Origin: an uncultured bacterium
GTDB lineage: Bacteria > Vulcanimicrobiota > Xenobia > Xenobiales > Xenobiaceae
DNA: 9,311 nt
Reading direction: 5' to 3'
Assembly: GCA_934636825.1 (NCBI GenBank)
Contig: CAKUBG010000044.1
Span: 1-9,311, forward strand
A program made the translations under genes and the position numbers. How positions within the stretch are numbered: position 1 is the first letter of the stretch; each line of letters starts with the position of its first letter. The notes under the pieces were generated by a model. It had not been told where the DNA came from and searched no databases. It saw only the letters and a program-made list of their open reading frames with translations. Positions 1 to 6,423 of the stretch are shown one piece after another.

Positions 1-528
1 TCGGGATTTGATTAACTCATCAAGTTTGTTTATCTGTGAAATGCGCAAATCGATTAAATAGGATGCACGATCCATTATCTGTGCAATTTTTTGTTGCTCT
101 TTTTTTTGTATCTTGGGAAATGGCAATTTAGACAGAAGTGTGAATGATAAATTACTTCTTACGCTTCCGCATGATAATTGATTTATAAAAAAGTTAATTT
201 TATCGCTTTTTAAATAATAGTATAGAAACTGCTGATCAATATTTTCACATACAGAAAATACCACGTAGATAGGGCTCACTATTACTTTTTTTTGATAACG
301 TTGCCAATCTACTGAGCCGACGTTAATCCTGGATGGGTTATAAGCAAAGTCGCCTAAACGGACAATCTTGTATGATGTTTTATCTTTACTAGACACATCT
401 TTAGAAAAATACTCCGTGCAAAAGCCTTTACTGTTTGTAACACTGTAGACTGGAATCTCTAAGTTTTCTTTGTTTTTAATAGAGCGTTCCTGTATTAATT
501 CTCCTAAACGGACAAAGCCATCTTTCAT
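1..528 (-). CDS. hsdS: Type I restriction-modification specificity subunit HsdS, partial (runs off left edge)
   Basis: The minus-strand frame stays open from ATG 528 to the window edge, giving 176 residues without a stop. HsdS is the DNA-recognition subunit: it holds two target recognition domains and docks HsdM (and HsdR) on a bipartite site. Visible here is the first recognition domain, with the family signature RLGDFAYNPSRINVGS at residues 57-72, a following SPIYVVF strand (85-91) and the LPFPKIQKKEQQKIAQIM segment (about 135-152) that opens the first conserved helix, running to the edge. The second recognition domain must lie to the left. The start lies 3 bp after the hsdM stop, with GGAGG at 543-547 inside the hsdM tail, so the two genes are almost certainly co-transcribed and translationally coupled. 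The DNA target cannot be read from sequence alone, and truncation of the gene further left cannot be excluded. Confidence 0.93.
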   Translation of the reverse strand, partial: MKDGFVRLGELIQERSIKNKENLEIPVYSVTNSKGFCTEYFSKDVSSKDKTSYKIVRLGDFAYNPSRINVGSVDWQRYQKKVIVSPIYVVFSVCENIDQQFLYYYLKSDKINFFINQLSCGSVRSNLSFTLLSKLPFPKIQKKEQQKIAQIMDRASYLIDLRISQINKLDELIKSR

Positions 529-531
529 GAT

Positions 532-2046
532 CTACAGCATAGCCTCCAATTCTGTTAAGCCTTGAGCAATTTCCGCTTCCAATTCTTTCAGCTCAGCTAA
601 AAGCTGGCTGGTGGGGGCATACTCTACGGGGACGTATTCAATCTCTTTATATTTATTGATCGACAAGTCGTAGCCGTTTTTTACGATCTCGTCTTTATCT
701 ACCAAGAAAGATTGCTCGGTGCGGGCGCGGGCTTTTTCGTCTTGTAAATTGTGGTAGCGCTTAATAATGTCGGGAATATCGTTAGCTTCGATAGGCTGGC
801 GCTTGTCGTCTAAACTAAAGCCGTCAGCTTTCATATCGTAGAACCACACTTTGTCAGTGGCGCCGCTGCCGGTGCGGTTAAAAATTAAAATAGCGGTCGA
901 TACGCCGGCATAAGGTTTAAATACTCCTGAAGGCATAGAAATAACCGCTAAAAGTTGGTTATTTTCGATAATCTCTTTCCTAATTTGCTTATGGGCTTTG
1001 CTCGAGCCAAAGAGCACGCCGTCAGGCACAATACAAGCGCAACGCCCGCCCACTTTAAGCGCACGCAAGAAAAGAGCCAAGAAAAGCAACTCGGTTTTTT
1101 TAGTATCGCAAATTTTTACTAAATCACTAGAAACATCATTGGCATCTAAGCTGCCTGTAAAGGGAGGATTGGCCAAAATTAAAGTATATTTGTCTTTATC
1201 TGAGTTCTTCTCGGAAAGACTGTTGCGATACTCGATATGTGGGCTTTCTACGCCATGTAACATCATGTTCATGGCGCCAATACGCAACATGGTGCTATCC
1301 TTGTCGTAGCCATGGAACATTTCGTTCATGTAGTGCTTTTTATTTTCTTTATTGAAGAAAACTTCTTTCTTTTTATTGGCAGCTAAATATTCGCTAACTC
1401 CCACTAAAAAGCCAGAAGTACCGCAAGCTGGATCGCAAACGATATCTTTTTCCGTGGGCTCCATAAGCTCTACCATCATTTTTATAATATGGCGCGGAGT
1501 GCGGAACTGGCCATTGATACCTGAAGTGGATAATTTGCTGAGTAAATATTCATAAACATCGCCGCGCACGTCAGCATTTTTTAGACTATTTATATCGGCG
1601 TAAATTTCGTCCAGCTTGGTGATAACTTTGCTTAACATAGCGGGTGTAGGAATCAAAAATATGGCGTCATTCATATATTTGGCATAAGCGCTTTCTTTAT
1701 CGCCATGTAATTTTTTAATAAAAGGAAAGACGCCATTTTGTACCAAGGCGTACATTTGGGTAGCTTCTAGATCCTTAAAGCGGCTCCATCTAAACTCATT
1801 GGCGTCTATTTCTTGTATGTCATCTGGAGAATAAATGACTTTAACTTTTTCATTAAAAATACTCTTATATTCACCCAGACCTAGCATTTCCGCTTCTTGT
1901 TGGTGCCCTATGTCAGCCTCGTCCAGGTCGTGAATGAACATTAAGTAAGTCATTTGATCAATTACATTCGAAGGAGTAGATATGCCGCCATCCCAAAAGT
2001 CCTTCCAAAGACTATCTATTTTATTTTTCAGTTCGCCAGTAATCAT
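532..2046 (-). CDS. hsdM: Type I restriction-modification DNA methyltransferase subunit HsdM
   Basis: The 504-residue product is an N6-adenine DNA methyltransferase that uses S-adenosylmethionine and works as part of an HsdM2-HsdS complex. An N-terminal helical HsdM_N-type region (about 8-140) is followed by GQFRTPRHI at 179-187 (motif X-like), the SAM-binding motif I DPACGTSGFL at 205-214, and the catalytic motif IV NPPF at 293-296. The tail (about 475-504) is helical and acidic, as expected for the part that contacts HsdS. The length is normal and all key motifs are intact, so the enzyme should be active. The ATG at 2046 fits the family N-terminus (ELKNKIDSLWKDFWDGGIS). An AGGA at 2060-2063 lies 13 bp upstream, a rather long spacing. 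No convincing promoter was found just upstream; the preceding unit ends in a terminator at 2177-2216, so hsdM should have its own promoter in 2047-2176. Confidence 0.96.
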   Translation of the reverse strand: MITGELKNKIDSLWKDFWDGGISTPSNVIDQMTYLMFIHDLDEADIGHQQEAEMLGLGEYKSIFNEKVKVIYSPDDIQEIDANEFRWSRFKDLEATQMYALVQNGVFPFIKKLHGDKESAYAKYMNDAIFLIPTPAMLSKVITKLDEIYADINSLKNADVRGDVYEYLLSKLSTSGINGQFRTPRHIIKMMVELMEPTEKDIVCDPACGTSGFLVGVSEYLAANKKKEVFFNKENKKHYMNEMFHGYDKDSTMLRIGAMNMMLHGVESPHIEYRNSLSEKNSDKDKYTLILANPPFTGSLDANDVSSDLVKICDTKKTELLFLALFLRALKVGGRCACIVPDGVLFGSSKAHKQIRKEIIENNQLLAVISMPSGVFKPYAGVSTAILIFNRTGSGATDKVWFYDMKADGFSLDDKRQPIEANDIPDIIKRYHNLQDEKARARTEQSFLVDKDEIVKNGYDLSINKYKEIEYVPVEYAPTSQLLAELKELEAEIAQGLTELEAML

Positions 2047-2176
2047 TGCGCTGCTATATTCCTACATTAAAAATTGCGCTAAGCACTTTCCGCAGCTTGC
2101 CGCCTTTGCCCTGCCCCAAAAATGTCCACTATTTGTGCTTTGCCTATTTTCTCTGCTTTTATACCAGCGAATCTAC

Positions 2177-2216
2177 AAAAAAAAGGCCGCTCTTGCCATA
2201 TGGAGAGAGCGACCTT
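2177..2216 (-). terminator. Intrinsic terminator of the small Cys-protein gene
   Basis: Read on the minus strand, an 11-bp stem (arms 2206-2216 and 2183-2193, one G-U wobble at 2212/2187) with a 12-nt loop is followed directly by eight T residues (complement of 2177-2184, partly within the stem foot). It starts 31 bp after the stop codon of the 56-residue ORF. It isolates that gene from hsdM. Confidence 0.85.
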
Positions 2217-2247
2217 CGCTTATATAGTTTATGTTATTCACGCGGAG

Positions 2248-2418
2248 CTAGGATACTTTTACCCACCTCGGTTTGTGCTTCTTGTCTGAACTGTTGGGAC
2301 AAGAGCCACCAATACTCAAAGGGGCTGTTCTGGGCCGTTCGTAGCATGTACGAACCGAGCCGCCTTTACCGCATTTAGAACAAACTGATTGCCATCTTTC
2401 TCTCTTTCCTACTGACAT
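2248..2418 (-). CDS. Small cysteine-containing (zinc-ribbon-like) protein, 56 aa, unknown function
   Basis: A short ORF begins at ATG 2418 and ends at TAG 2248. It has a good ribosome site, AGGCGG (2427-2432), 8 bp before the start, a consensus promoter about 60 bp further upstream and an intrinsic terminator 31 bp downstream, which together make it very likely a real gene. The protein has a CSKCG knuckle (Cys13, Cys16) and further cysteines at 25 and 40, so a single four-cysteine metal site is possible. It is strongly basic (many Lys/Arg) with three aromatic residues (Trp9, Tyr26, Trp52). No transmembrane segment or signal peptide is visible. I do not recognise the family. It stands between an R-M operon and an ATPase gene, but its own promoter and terminator mean no operon link can be claimed. 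Nucleic-acid binding is a plausible inference from the basic zinc-ribbon look only. Confidence 0.72.
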   Translation of the reverse strand: MSVGKRERWQSVCSKCGKGGSVRTCYERPRTAPLSIGGSCPNSSDKKHKPRWVKVS

Positions 2419-2451
2419 AACTATGACCGCCTAATATTAAATAATTAAGTG

Positions 2452-2465
2452 TACCATATTTGGTA
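2452..2465. promoter_or_regulatory. Dyad TACCA-N4-TGGTA downstream of a promoter (possible operator)
   Basis: A perfect inverted repeat with 5-bp arms and TATT centre lies just after the predicted transcription start of the small Cys-protein gene (about +8 to +21). That position suits a repressor site. Arms are short, so chance occurrence is possible. Confidence 0.4.
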
Positions 2466-2479
2466 TTGTTTATAAATAA

Positions 2480-2509
2480 ATTATAGAATATTGTTCTGTT
2501 TAAAGTCAA
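2480..2509 (-). promoter_or_regulatory. Sigma-A-type promoter for the small Cys-protein gene
   Basis: On the minus strand, -35 TTGACT (2504-2509) and a perfect -10 TATAAT (2480-2485) are separated by 18 bp. The surroundings are very AT-rich. Predicted start near 2473, giving a leader of about 55 nt before ATG 2418. Confidence 0.75.
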
Positions 2510-2573
2510 TATAAAATAAAAATATTTTACATGCGTTTTTGGTACAAGTAATACCGCTAGTAAAAAAATATGT

Positions 2574-4370
2574 CTAACTTTTTGTTATGCGAAGGTTTAG
2601 CAAATATTCTTCTACGTTCTGATATTGAATAGCGTCTACTATTTTATTTTCCCCACAGTAGAGAACAAACTTTGCGGTGATAGGGCCGTAACGATGCTCT
2701 GTCTGAGCGCATTTTTCTTTATCGATTAAATGGCGGTATTGCTGTGGAATAGCTTTTTCGCTGTATTTAATTTCGAAAATCTGGCAAGATCCGGCCTCCG
2801 GGTCAAAAACGACCATATCAAATTCACCAACTGAGAATTGCAAGACAAATACTTGCTTTTTAGGGTTGGCCAGCTTGGTTTCCAAAAGGACAATATTTTC
2901 GAGCATACGCCCTTTGATTTCAGTTAAAATGCGATTCTGTACAGCGGTACGCTCTAATAGAGAAAGCGCATTGAAGGTTTCATCTAAAAGCAAACTGCGG
3001 ATTAGTGCGTCAGCTTGCGCATAACGCAAACCGGGTTGAGCTATTACTGTGCGGCTAGATTTCGTGTTGACATTAGGCAAATGCAATACAGAAATTTCCT
3101 GAGTTAGATCCAATAAATCCAGATATTCTTTAATTTCTGCTGCATGAACTTTATCTAAATTTACAGTTTGCTCTGCTTTATTGCGGATTTCCAGCAGCTT
3201 TCGCAAGTTGTTAGTGACAGTTGTAATATCTATGCGGTCAAGAATATCCGTAGGATTTTCTCGATCGCGGCGCAGATTGCTGGCAGAAATACCGAGGTCG
3301 TGGGATTTCCAATCCCGTGTCAGCACCTCTAGTGTGAAGCGATGGTTGATGTCCTCTACCACACGATTGATGGCGCTAGTTAGCTCGTTTTTTTCGTATA
3401 GATCTCGCAAATGGCGAAAATGTCCCTCGTACTGATAGCAGCGCAGAGAGTGCTGGATATTGCGGGCAATGGCCGTGTCCACATATTCGTCGGTGCTCTT
3501 CTTGCTGGCAAATGTGGAGGTTTCATTGTAGTGGACGCCACCAAGACTCATGGTGCCGCCGTAGCGGATATACTCGTCGATACCATGGATTCCGAGCACA
3601 GACTCAAATTCTCGGTAGGGGATAAAGGTGGTGTGCAACAGAATGCAACGGTCGTAGAGTTGTTCATCTTCGGTGAAGATAAAACCCAAAGAGTTTGTGC
3701 CAGAGAGTACGATTTTCATACCACAGGTGGCGAACACATCAGAAAATAGGGCGGCTCCCTCAATAAAATCGTCCAACAGTGTCACTTCATCAAGAAAGAT
3801 ATAGCGGAATCCCCGCGCTTCTAAGACTTTTAAGTCACGGTTGACATTGGCCAGCGTGTCTTTGGCTGTAATTTGAATAAATGCTACTTGGGATAGCTCT
3901 ACGTCGTTCATCTCCGCGAAAATCTGGCGGATCATGGTCGTTTTCCCTGTTCGGCGCAGGCCGTAAAGAATAAATACCTTGTCTTGCATCTGGCCGTAGA
4001 TAAAATTGTGCAATTGTTGGAAGCATTCGCGCTTGCGAAAATTGCGGACAGGTAAGGCAAAGGAACGCAGCTCTTCACCGGTGCGAATGTTAGTGCTAAA
4101 TGTGGAAATTTCTGCGCTTTTTGCTTTGGGCAAATGTTTCTTCAGCGCCTTTAGCTTTTGCTCCAGTTCTTTCCGCTGCGCAATCTGAGAACGAAAATTT
4201 TCTAACTGGTCCGCAGGAATATATTTCTCCCGCCGCTTCTTATTTTCTGTCCAACGATGATAAAAATATTCCTTGCCCTTGATAATTTTCTTCGTAATAG
4301 AGCCAGCAGGCAGATTGGCAATTTGCTGCTCTAGCTCCGCTACACGAGCTTGTATTGCAAGTAAATCCAT
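2574..4370 (-). CDS. AAA ATPase with C-terminal PD-(D/E)XK-type nuclease domain and N-terminal GSI-KK-IKGK domain
   Basis: The 598-residue protein has three parts. Residues 1-82 are a basic, coiled-coil-prone segment around PAGSITKKIIKGKEYFYHRW (21-40), resembling short DUF6788-like domains. A P-loop ATPase follows, with Walker A GLRRTGKTT (137-145), Walker B YIFLDE (190-195) and a sensor-like VLSGTNS (221-227). The C-terminus holds a PD-(D/E)XK signature: GEFD (515-518), then FEIKYS (532-537) with Glu533 and Lys535 intact. The ATPase core belongs with the AAA_14/DUF4143/DUF234 group, whose role is poorly defined. ATP-dependent DNA binding or cleavage is inferred. ATG 4370 has AGGGG at 4378-4382, 7 bp upstream. 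It is transcribed alone, divergently from a dead ATPase gene, from a region full of TTATA repeats. No clear terminator was seen downstream. Its place beside a type I R-M locus suggests defence or mobile-element control, without proof. Confidence 0.85.
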   Translation of the reverse strand: MDLLAIQARVAELEQQIANLPAGSITKKIIKGKEYFYHRWTENKKRREKYIPADQLENFRSQIAQRKELEQKLKALKKHLPKAKSAEISTFSTNIRTGEELRSFALPVRNFRKRECFQQLHNFIYGQMQDKVFILYGLRRTGKTTMIRQIFAEMNDVELSQVAFIQITAKDTLANVNRDLKVLEARGFRYIFLDEVTLLDDFIEGAALFSDVFATCGMKIVLSGTNSLGFIFTEDEQLYDRCILLHTTFIPYREFESVLGIHGIDEYIRYGGTMSLGGVHYNETSTFASKKSTDEYVDTAIARNIQHSLRCYQYEGHFRHLRDLYEKNELTSAINRVVEDINHRFTLEVLTRDWKSHDLGISASNLRRDRENPTDILDRIDITTVTNNLRKLLEIRNKAEQTVNLDKVHAAEIKEYLDLLDLTQEISVLHLPNVNTKSSRTVIAQPGLRYAQADALIRSLLLDETFNALSLLERTAVQNRILTEIKGRMLENIVLLETKLANPKKQVFVLQFSVGEFDMVVFDPEAGSCQIFEIKYSEKAIPQQYRHLIDKEKCAQTEHRYGPITAKFVLYCGENKIVDAIQYQNVEEYLLNLRITKS

Positions 4371-4396
4371 AAAGCATCCCCTGTGAGATATTATTT

Positions 4397-4464
4397 TGTG
4401 TTGAGTTATATCCCATTATACCCTAATTATACCCCTTATACTCAACACATTAAGGGTATAATTA
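4397..4464. repeat. Phased TTATA-type repeats and nested inverted repeats at the ATPase promoter
   Basis: On the plus strand, related 9-mers GTTATATCC (4405), ATTATACCC (4415), ATTATACCC (4426) and CTTATACTC (4435) recur every 9-11 bp, about one helical turn, and GGGTATAAT at 4454-4462 is the same motif inverted. Two inverted repeats overlay them: TGTGTTGAGT (4397-4406) with ACTCAACACA (4440-4449), and TAATTATACCC (4424-4434) with GGGTATAATTA (4454-4464). The cluster lies in the leader and promoter zone of the 598-residue ATPase gene and reads as a multi-site operator. The binding factor is unknown. Confidence 0.7.
4415..4445 (-). promoter_or_regulatory. Possible promoter of the 598-aa ATPase gene
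   Basis: On the minus strand, TTGAGT (4440-4445) and TATAAT (4415-4420) are 19 bp apart, a long spacing. Another TATAAT lies at 4426-4431 inside this spacer with only a poor -35 match (TTAATG, 4448-4453, 16 bp). Which hexamers are used is uncertain, but the whole zone is embedded in the repeat cluster. Confidence 0.4.
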
Positions 4465-4507
4465 AAATAATGCAACCTGACCCTAGCTTGCCCGTTTCAC
4501 ATAAAAA

Positions 4508-4521
4508 CACATAATTATGTG
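4508..4521. promoter_or_regulatory. Perfect 14-bp palindrome CACATAATTATGTG upstream of the dead ATPase gene
   Basis: The palindrome abuts the ribosome site GAGGAGG (4523-4529) of the ATPase remnant. A partial copy (TTCACATAA) precedes it at 4497-4505. Its position fits an operator for the former gene. Confidence 0.5.
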
Positions 4522-4538
4522 AGAGGAGGGCTTCTTTT

Positions 4539-4818
4539 GTGGAACGATTAGCGCTAAAAAAGCTGATAAAATGGAAAAATTCTCCCTATCGCAAGCCGCT
4601 GATTGTCAAGGGGGTGCGTCAGGTTGGCAAAAGCGGAAACTAATATCGTGGGTAAAAGTTTGCGCAAATTCAAGGAACTCTTTGGCGATACTGTTAAGTT
4701 GCGAGTGCGTTTCTCTTTAAATAATTTAAAGCTTGATGATGATTTGCTTAACATTCCACTTTTTATGGCCGATCAGACAGATAAGTTAATTGGTTTAGCT
4801 TTGAAACAGAGATCCTAA
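4539..4818 (+). pseudogene. Remnant of an AAA_14/DUF4143 ATPase gene with a large internal deletion
   Basis: GTG 4539, with the strong ribosome site GAGGAGG 9 bp upstream, opens a frame reading ERLALKKLIKWKNSPYRKPL, then IVKGVRQVGKS: the characteristic start of DUF4143-type ATPases, with the Walker A motif at residues 25-32. It stops after 34 codons at TAA 4641. From about 4628 a different frame, shifted by one base, reads AKAETNIVGKSLRKFKELFG and ends ...DDDLLNIPLFMADQTDKLIG and LALKQRS at TAA 4818, matching the C-terminal tail of the same family. Everything between Walker A and the tail (roughly 300 residues in intact members) is missing. The junction near 4630-4638 falls on AAAGC, which fits both sides, suggesting deletion through short homology. 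The 34-residue peptide could still be translated but cannot be an ATPase. Confidence 0.85.
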
Positions 4819-4831
4819 CATTTAGCTATAA

Positions 4832-4882
4832 AAAATGCCGCTAGCTGCACCATTTTGTTTGCTGGTACAGTAGCGGCATTTT
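4832..4882. terminator. Bidirectional intrinsic terminator between the ATPase remnant and the MATE gene
   Basis: A perfect 12-bp stem, AAAATGCCGCTA (4832-4843) with TAGCGGCATTTT (4871-4882), is extended inward by CTG/ACCA pairs. The minus-strand reading ends in six T residues and lies 20 bp after the MATE stop codon; the plus-strand reading has four T residues and lies 13 bp after the remnant's stop. It serves the MATE gene best. Confidence 0.85.
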
Positions 4883-4902
4883 GGGTTAGTGTTTATTTTC
4901 GT

Positions 4903-6297
4903 TTAGGCAGCTTGGCAAAGCATAGCTGAAGTATCTTTTTGCCTTAACAGGCCGGTCTGTTTTGTATACCAGACCATCATTACGGCGCCTAAAACCCAAG
5001 AGACAGGGTAAAGAACGAAGATACAGTCTGTGCTGGGGAAGTGAGGCAAAATAGCCTGTAACCAAACTATGCGGAATAAGCACATGGCAATAAGCAAAAT
5101 TACCATAGGAGGAATACTCTTACCAAAGCCGCGCATAGTGCCGCCCAAAGTGTGCAAAATGCTCAAAACCCAGTAGAAGGGGCAGAAGTACCACATGGCC
5201 AGCTGTCCGCAAGCGATTACTTCTTTTTCTTGGCTAAACATGCGCATAATGGGCTCGGAATACATCAGCATTAAAGCGCTGGCCACAATAGTGTAGGCCA
5301 TACCCATAGCAATGGTAATGTAAACACCTTTATTAACACGATCCATACGATTGGCGCCGTAGTTTTGGCCCACAAAAGTAGTTATAGCCATACTCAAACT
5401 TAAAATCGGCAATACGTTAAAACCATCGATTTTTAAGAAAGCTCCGAAACCGGCAATAGCAGAAGCGCCAAACACGTTGACACTAGATTGAATCAAAACG
5501 TTGGAGAGAGAGATAACCATATTCTGAATACCGGTAGGCAAACCGATAGCTACAATGCGGCTGGCCATTTTCTTTCTGATAACCAGATGCTTGAGATCCA
5601 CTTTGTAGTCGGCAGAAGTGCGCATAAGAAAAGCCATAGTCAAAATAGCTGAAACTAACTGGCTGATATTGGTTGCCCAAGCGGCTCCAGCTACGCCCAT
5701 CTTAAACCAGACAATCAAAACCACATCTAAAACAATATTAGTGACAGCAGCTACGCCTAAATAAATTAAAGAGCGCTTGGAGTTGCCGGCAGCATTCATA
5801 ATACCGGCGGCCATATTGTAGATAGTACCAAAGAGCATACCAGCACAGTAAAGCTTCAAATACTCAACCGCTTCGGGCATAATGTTTTCCGGAGTATCCA
5901 TCCAAACTAACAACGGACGAGTAAAGACTATACCGCCTACGGTCATAAGTAAGCCGACCAAAACTGAAATCGCTAAAGCGGTATGTACTGCTAAATTGAC
6001 ACCGCGTTTATCGCCGGCGCCTAAATATTGAGCCACAATCACGCCTGAACCGACGGACAATCCTTGACTAAAAGCAATAATTAGAAAAATAAGGGAAGCA
6101 CTGGAACCAACAGCCGCCAGAGCGCCGCTGCCAACATAGTTGCCCACAATAATAGAGTCAACTGTGTTGTACATTTGCTGTAAGAAATTGCCTAAGATCA
6201 ACGGAATGGAGAAAAACAGTATACTTTTAACAATACTGCCTTCCGTCATTAAAGCTGTGTCTGAATTTGTATGTGCATGTATAGTTCTGTGTATCAT
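4903..6297 (-). CDS. MATE-family multidrug/cation antiporter
   Basis: The 464-residue integral membrane protein belongs to the multidrug and toxic compound extrusion family, which exports drugs or metabolites using an Na+ or H+ gradient across the cytoplasmic membrane. The N-terminal signature MTEGSIVKSILFFSIPLILG (17-36) and the following QQMYNTVDSIIVGNYVG (40-56) are typical, and two homologous MatE halves (about 28-190 and 250-415) with about twelve hydrophobic segments can be traced. Length is normal. The ATG at 6297 has GGAG at 6308-6311, 10 bp upstream; the inner Met17 would match the usual family start but lacks a ribosome site, so the extra 16 residues are kept. It is divergent from a LysR-type gene, which probably controls it. 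The substrate cannot be told from sequence; the sequence resembles the NorM/MepA/DinF-type families but not closely enough to name it. Confidence 0.95.
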   Translation of the reverse strand: MIHRTIHAHTNSDTALMTEGSIVKSILFFSIPLILGNFLQQMYNTVDSIIVGNYVGSGALAAVGSSASLIFLIIAFSQGLSVGSGVIVAQYLGAGDKRGVNLAVHTALAISVLVGLLMTVGGIVFTRPLLVWMDTPENIMPEAVEYLKLYCAGMLFGTIYNMAAGIMNAAGNSKRSLIYLGVAAVTNIVLDVVLIVWFKMGVAGAAWATNISQLVSAILTMAFLMRTSADYKVDLKHLVIRKKMASRIVAIGLPTGIQNMVISLSNVLIQSSVNVFGASAIAGFGAFLKIDGFNVLPILSLSMAITTFVGQNYGANRMDRVNKGVYITIAMGMAYTIVASALMLMYSEPIMRMFSQEKEVIACGQLAMWYFCPFYWVLSILHTLGGTMRGFGKSIPPMVILLIAMCLFRIVWLQAILPHFPSTDCIFVLYPVSWVLGAVMMVWYTKQTGLLRQKDTSAMLCQAA

Positions 6298-6317
6298 ATC
6301 TCTTTAACTCCGCCCAG

Positions 6318-6346
6318 AGTATGGCACTTTTATATAAATATGTAAA
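6318..6346 (-). promoter_or_regulatory. Putative promoter of the MATE gene
   Basis: On the minus strand, -35 TTTACA (6341-6346) and -10 CATACT (6318-6323) have a 17-bp spacer. The -35 box lies inside the LysR-type dyad at 6338-6354, consistent with control by the divergent regulator. Confidence 0.45.
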
Positions 6347-6354
6347 ATACGTAT
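6338..6354. promoter_or_regulatory. Putative LysR-type binding site (T-N11-A dyad)
   Basis: Imperfect inverted repeat ATATGTA-AAA-TACGTAT (6 of 7 paired positions) containing a T-N11-A core (T6341 to A6353). It sits between the divergent MATE and LysR genes, the usual place for a LysR regulator's recognition site. Confidence 0.5.
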
Positions 6355-6423
6355 AAAGAATAATGAACTATAGCTACAAGGTATGATAAAATAGCTTTAT
6401 TGCTTTAGGTGGAGAAAGGTACT

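Noticed and set aside
1982..2378. Two overlapping plus-strand frames of 81 and 110 codons
   Set aside because: They run antisense to the hsdM start, the terminator and the small Cys-protein gene, with no ribosome sites and low-complexity translation.
3181..3749. Plus-strand frames of 84 and 112 codons
   Set aside because: They are antisense shadows of the 598-aa ATPase gene, whose own motifs are unambiguous.
4603..4818. A 71-aa independent protein starting at the ATG at 4603
   Set aside because: Its first residues overlap the Walker A region of the other frame and there is no ribosome site; the rest is the C-terminal tail of a DUF4143 ATPase, so it is part of the pseudogene.
4886..5083. 65-codon minus-strand frame at the MATE C-terminus
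   Set aside because: An alternative frame of the MATE gene without its own ribosome site.
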